Origin: an uncultured Spirochaetales bacterium
GTDB lineage: Bacteria; UBP6; UBA1177
NCBI GenBank assembly: GCA_902780365.1
Contig: CACZFE010000196.1
Location: 1-5,858, forward strand
Direction: 5' to 3'
DNA: 5,858 bases
A program made the position numbers and the translations under genes. The notes below the pieces were generated by a model, which did not search any database, was not told where the DNA came from, and saw only the letters and a list, made by a program, of their open reading frames with translations. Position 1 is the stretch's first letter, and each line of letters starts with the position of its first letter. Below, piece by piece: positions 5,693 to 5,858 of this stretch.

Positions 5693-5858
5693 TCAATCCG
5701 ATACTTTTGCCTTAAGATAGTATGATTTGAGCATTTTATAGACTATCGGGGCCGCCGTACTTCCGCCGTGAGCGCCGCTTTCGACAACGGCCACAGCGAC
5801 GATTTCCGGGTTTTTATAGGGAAAAAACGCCGCAAAAAGGGCATCATCCTGCATCATG
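5693..5858 (-). CDS. mrdA: Penicillin-binding protein 2-like transpeptidase, C-terminal end (partial)
   Basis: The last 54 codons and TGA stop of a gene whose 5' part lies beyond the right edge of the window. The readable protein contains ALFAAFFPYKNPEIVAVAVV followed by ESGAHGGSTAAPIVYKML, the typical end of the transpeptidase domain of class B penicillin-binding proteins: a strand with the F-x-P-x-x-N-P-x-I-x-V-x-V-V pattern, then a GGxxAAP-type turn and the last helix. The wording is closer to PBP2 (MrdA, elongation) than to FtsI/PBP3. Such enzymes cross-link peptidoglycan in the periplasm and are anchored in the inner membrane. The catalytic SxxK, SxN and KTG motifs would lie upstream, outside the window. 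The stop is 78 bp before the lipoprotein start. The family call is good; MrdA over another class B PBP is likely but not certain. Confidence 0.78.
   Translation of the reverse strand, partial: MMQDDALFAAFFPYKNPEIVAVAVVESGAHGGSTAAPIVYKMLKSYYLKAKVSD

Overview
The window comes from a bacterium with about 45-50% G+C by eye. All recognisable genes lie on the minus strand, packed head to tail with short gaps. A lipoprotein with a classic lipobox (Ser at +2), a long Asp/Ser/Thr-rich linker and Dickkopf-like cysteine repeats suggests a Gram-negative lineage of the Myxococcota/'Deltaproteobacteria' kind or an uncultured relative. That placement is inference from architecture only.

In the direction of transcription (right to left) the layout is: (1) the last 54 codons of a penicillin-binding transpeptidase, most like PBP2/MrdA (5693-5858, cut by the window edge); (2) a 78-bp gap with a plausible sigma70-type promoter and a strong Shine-Dalgarno; (3) a 510-aa secreted lipoprotein (4082-5614); (4) a HIT-family protein (3705-4055); (5) a Rossmann/DUF2520 dehydrogenase-like protein (2999-3697); (6) a 56-bp gap with a good promoter (TATAAT, 16-bp spacer, TTGATT); (7) an 837-aa reading frame that fuses an almost complete GreA to a full-length RecG (429-2942); (8) a small double zinc-ribbon protein (18-419) whose ribosome binding site overlaps the recG stop codon.

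The standout is the GreA-RecG fusion. GreA reactivates backtracked RNA polymerase by stimulating transcript cleavage. RecG is a double-stranded DNA translocase that remodels stalled forks and R-loops. The catalytic acidic pair of GreA and all the RecG helicase motifs are present, so neither half looks decayed. GreA lacks only its last roughly 12 residues, the final beta strand, and RecG begins almost at its usual N-terminus. Joining an RNA-polymerase-binding module to a RecG-type motor resembles the logic of Mfd, although GreA is not related to the RNA-polymerase-binding domain of Mfd. The fusion could be real biology or a deletion or assembly event; reads and relatives would decide. The remaining genes look like ordinary housekeeping or envelope genes, and no mobile element, CRISPR array, tRNA or rRNA is visible.
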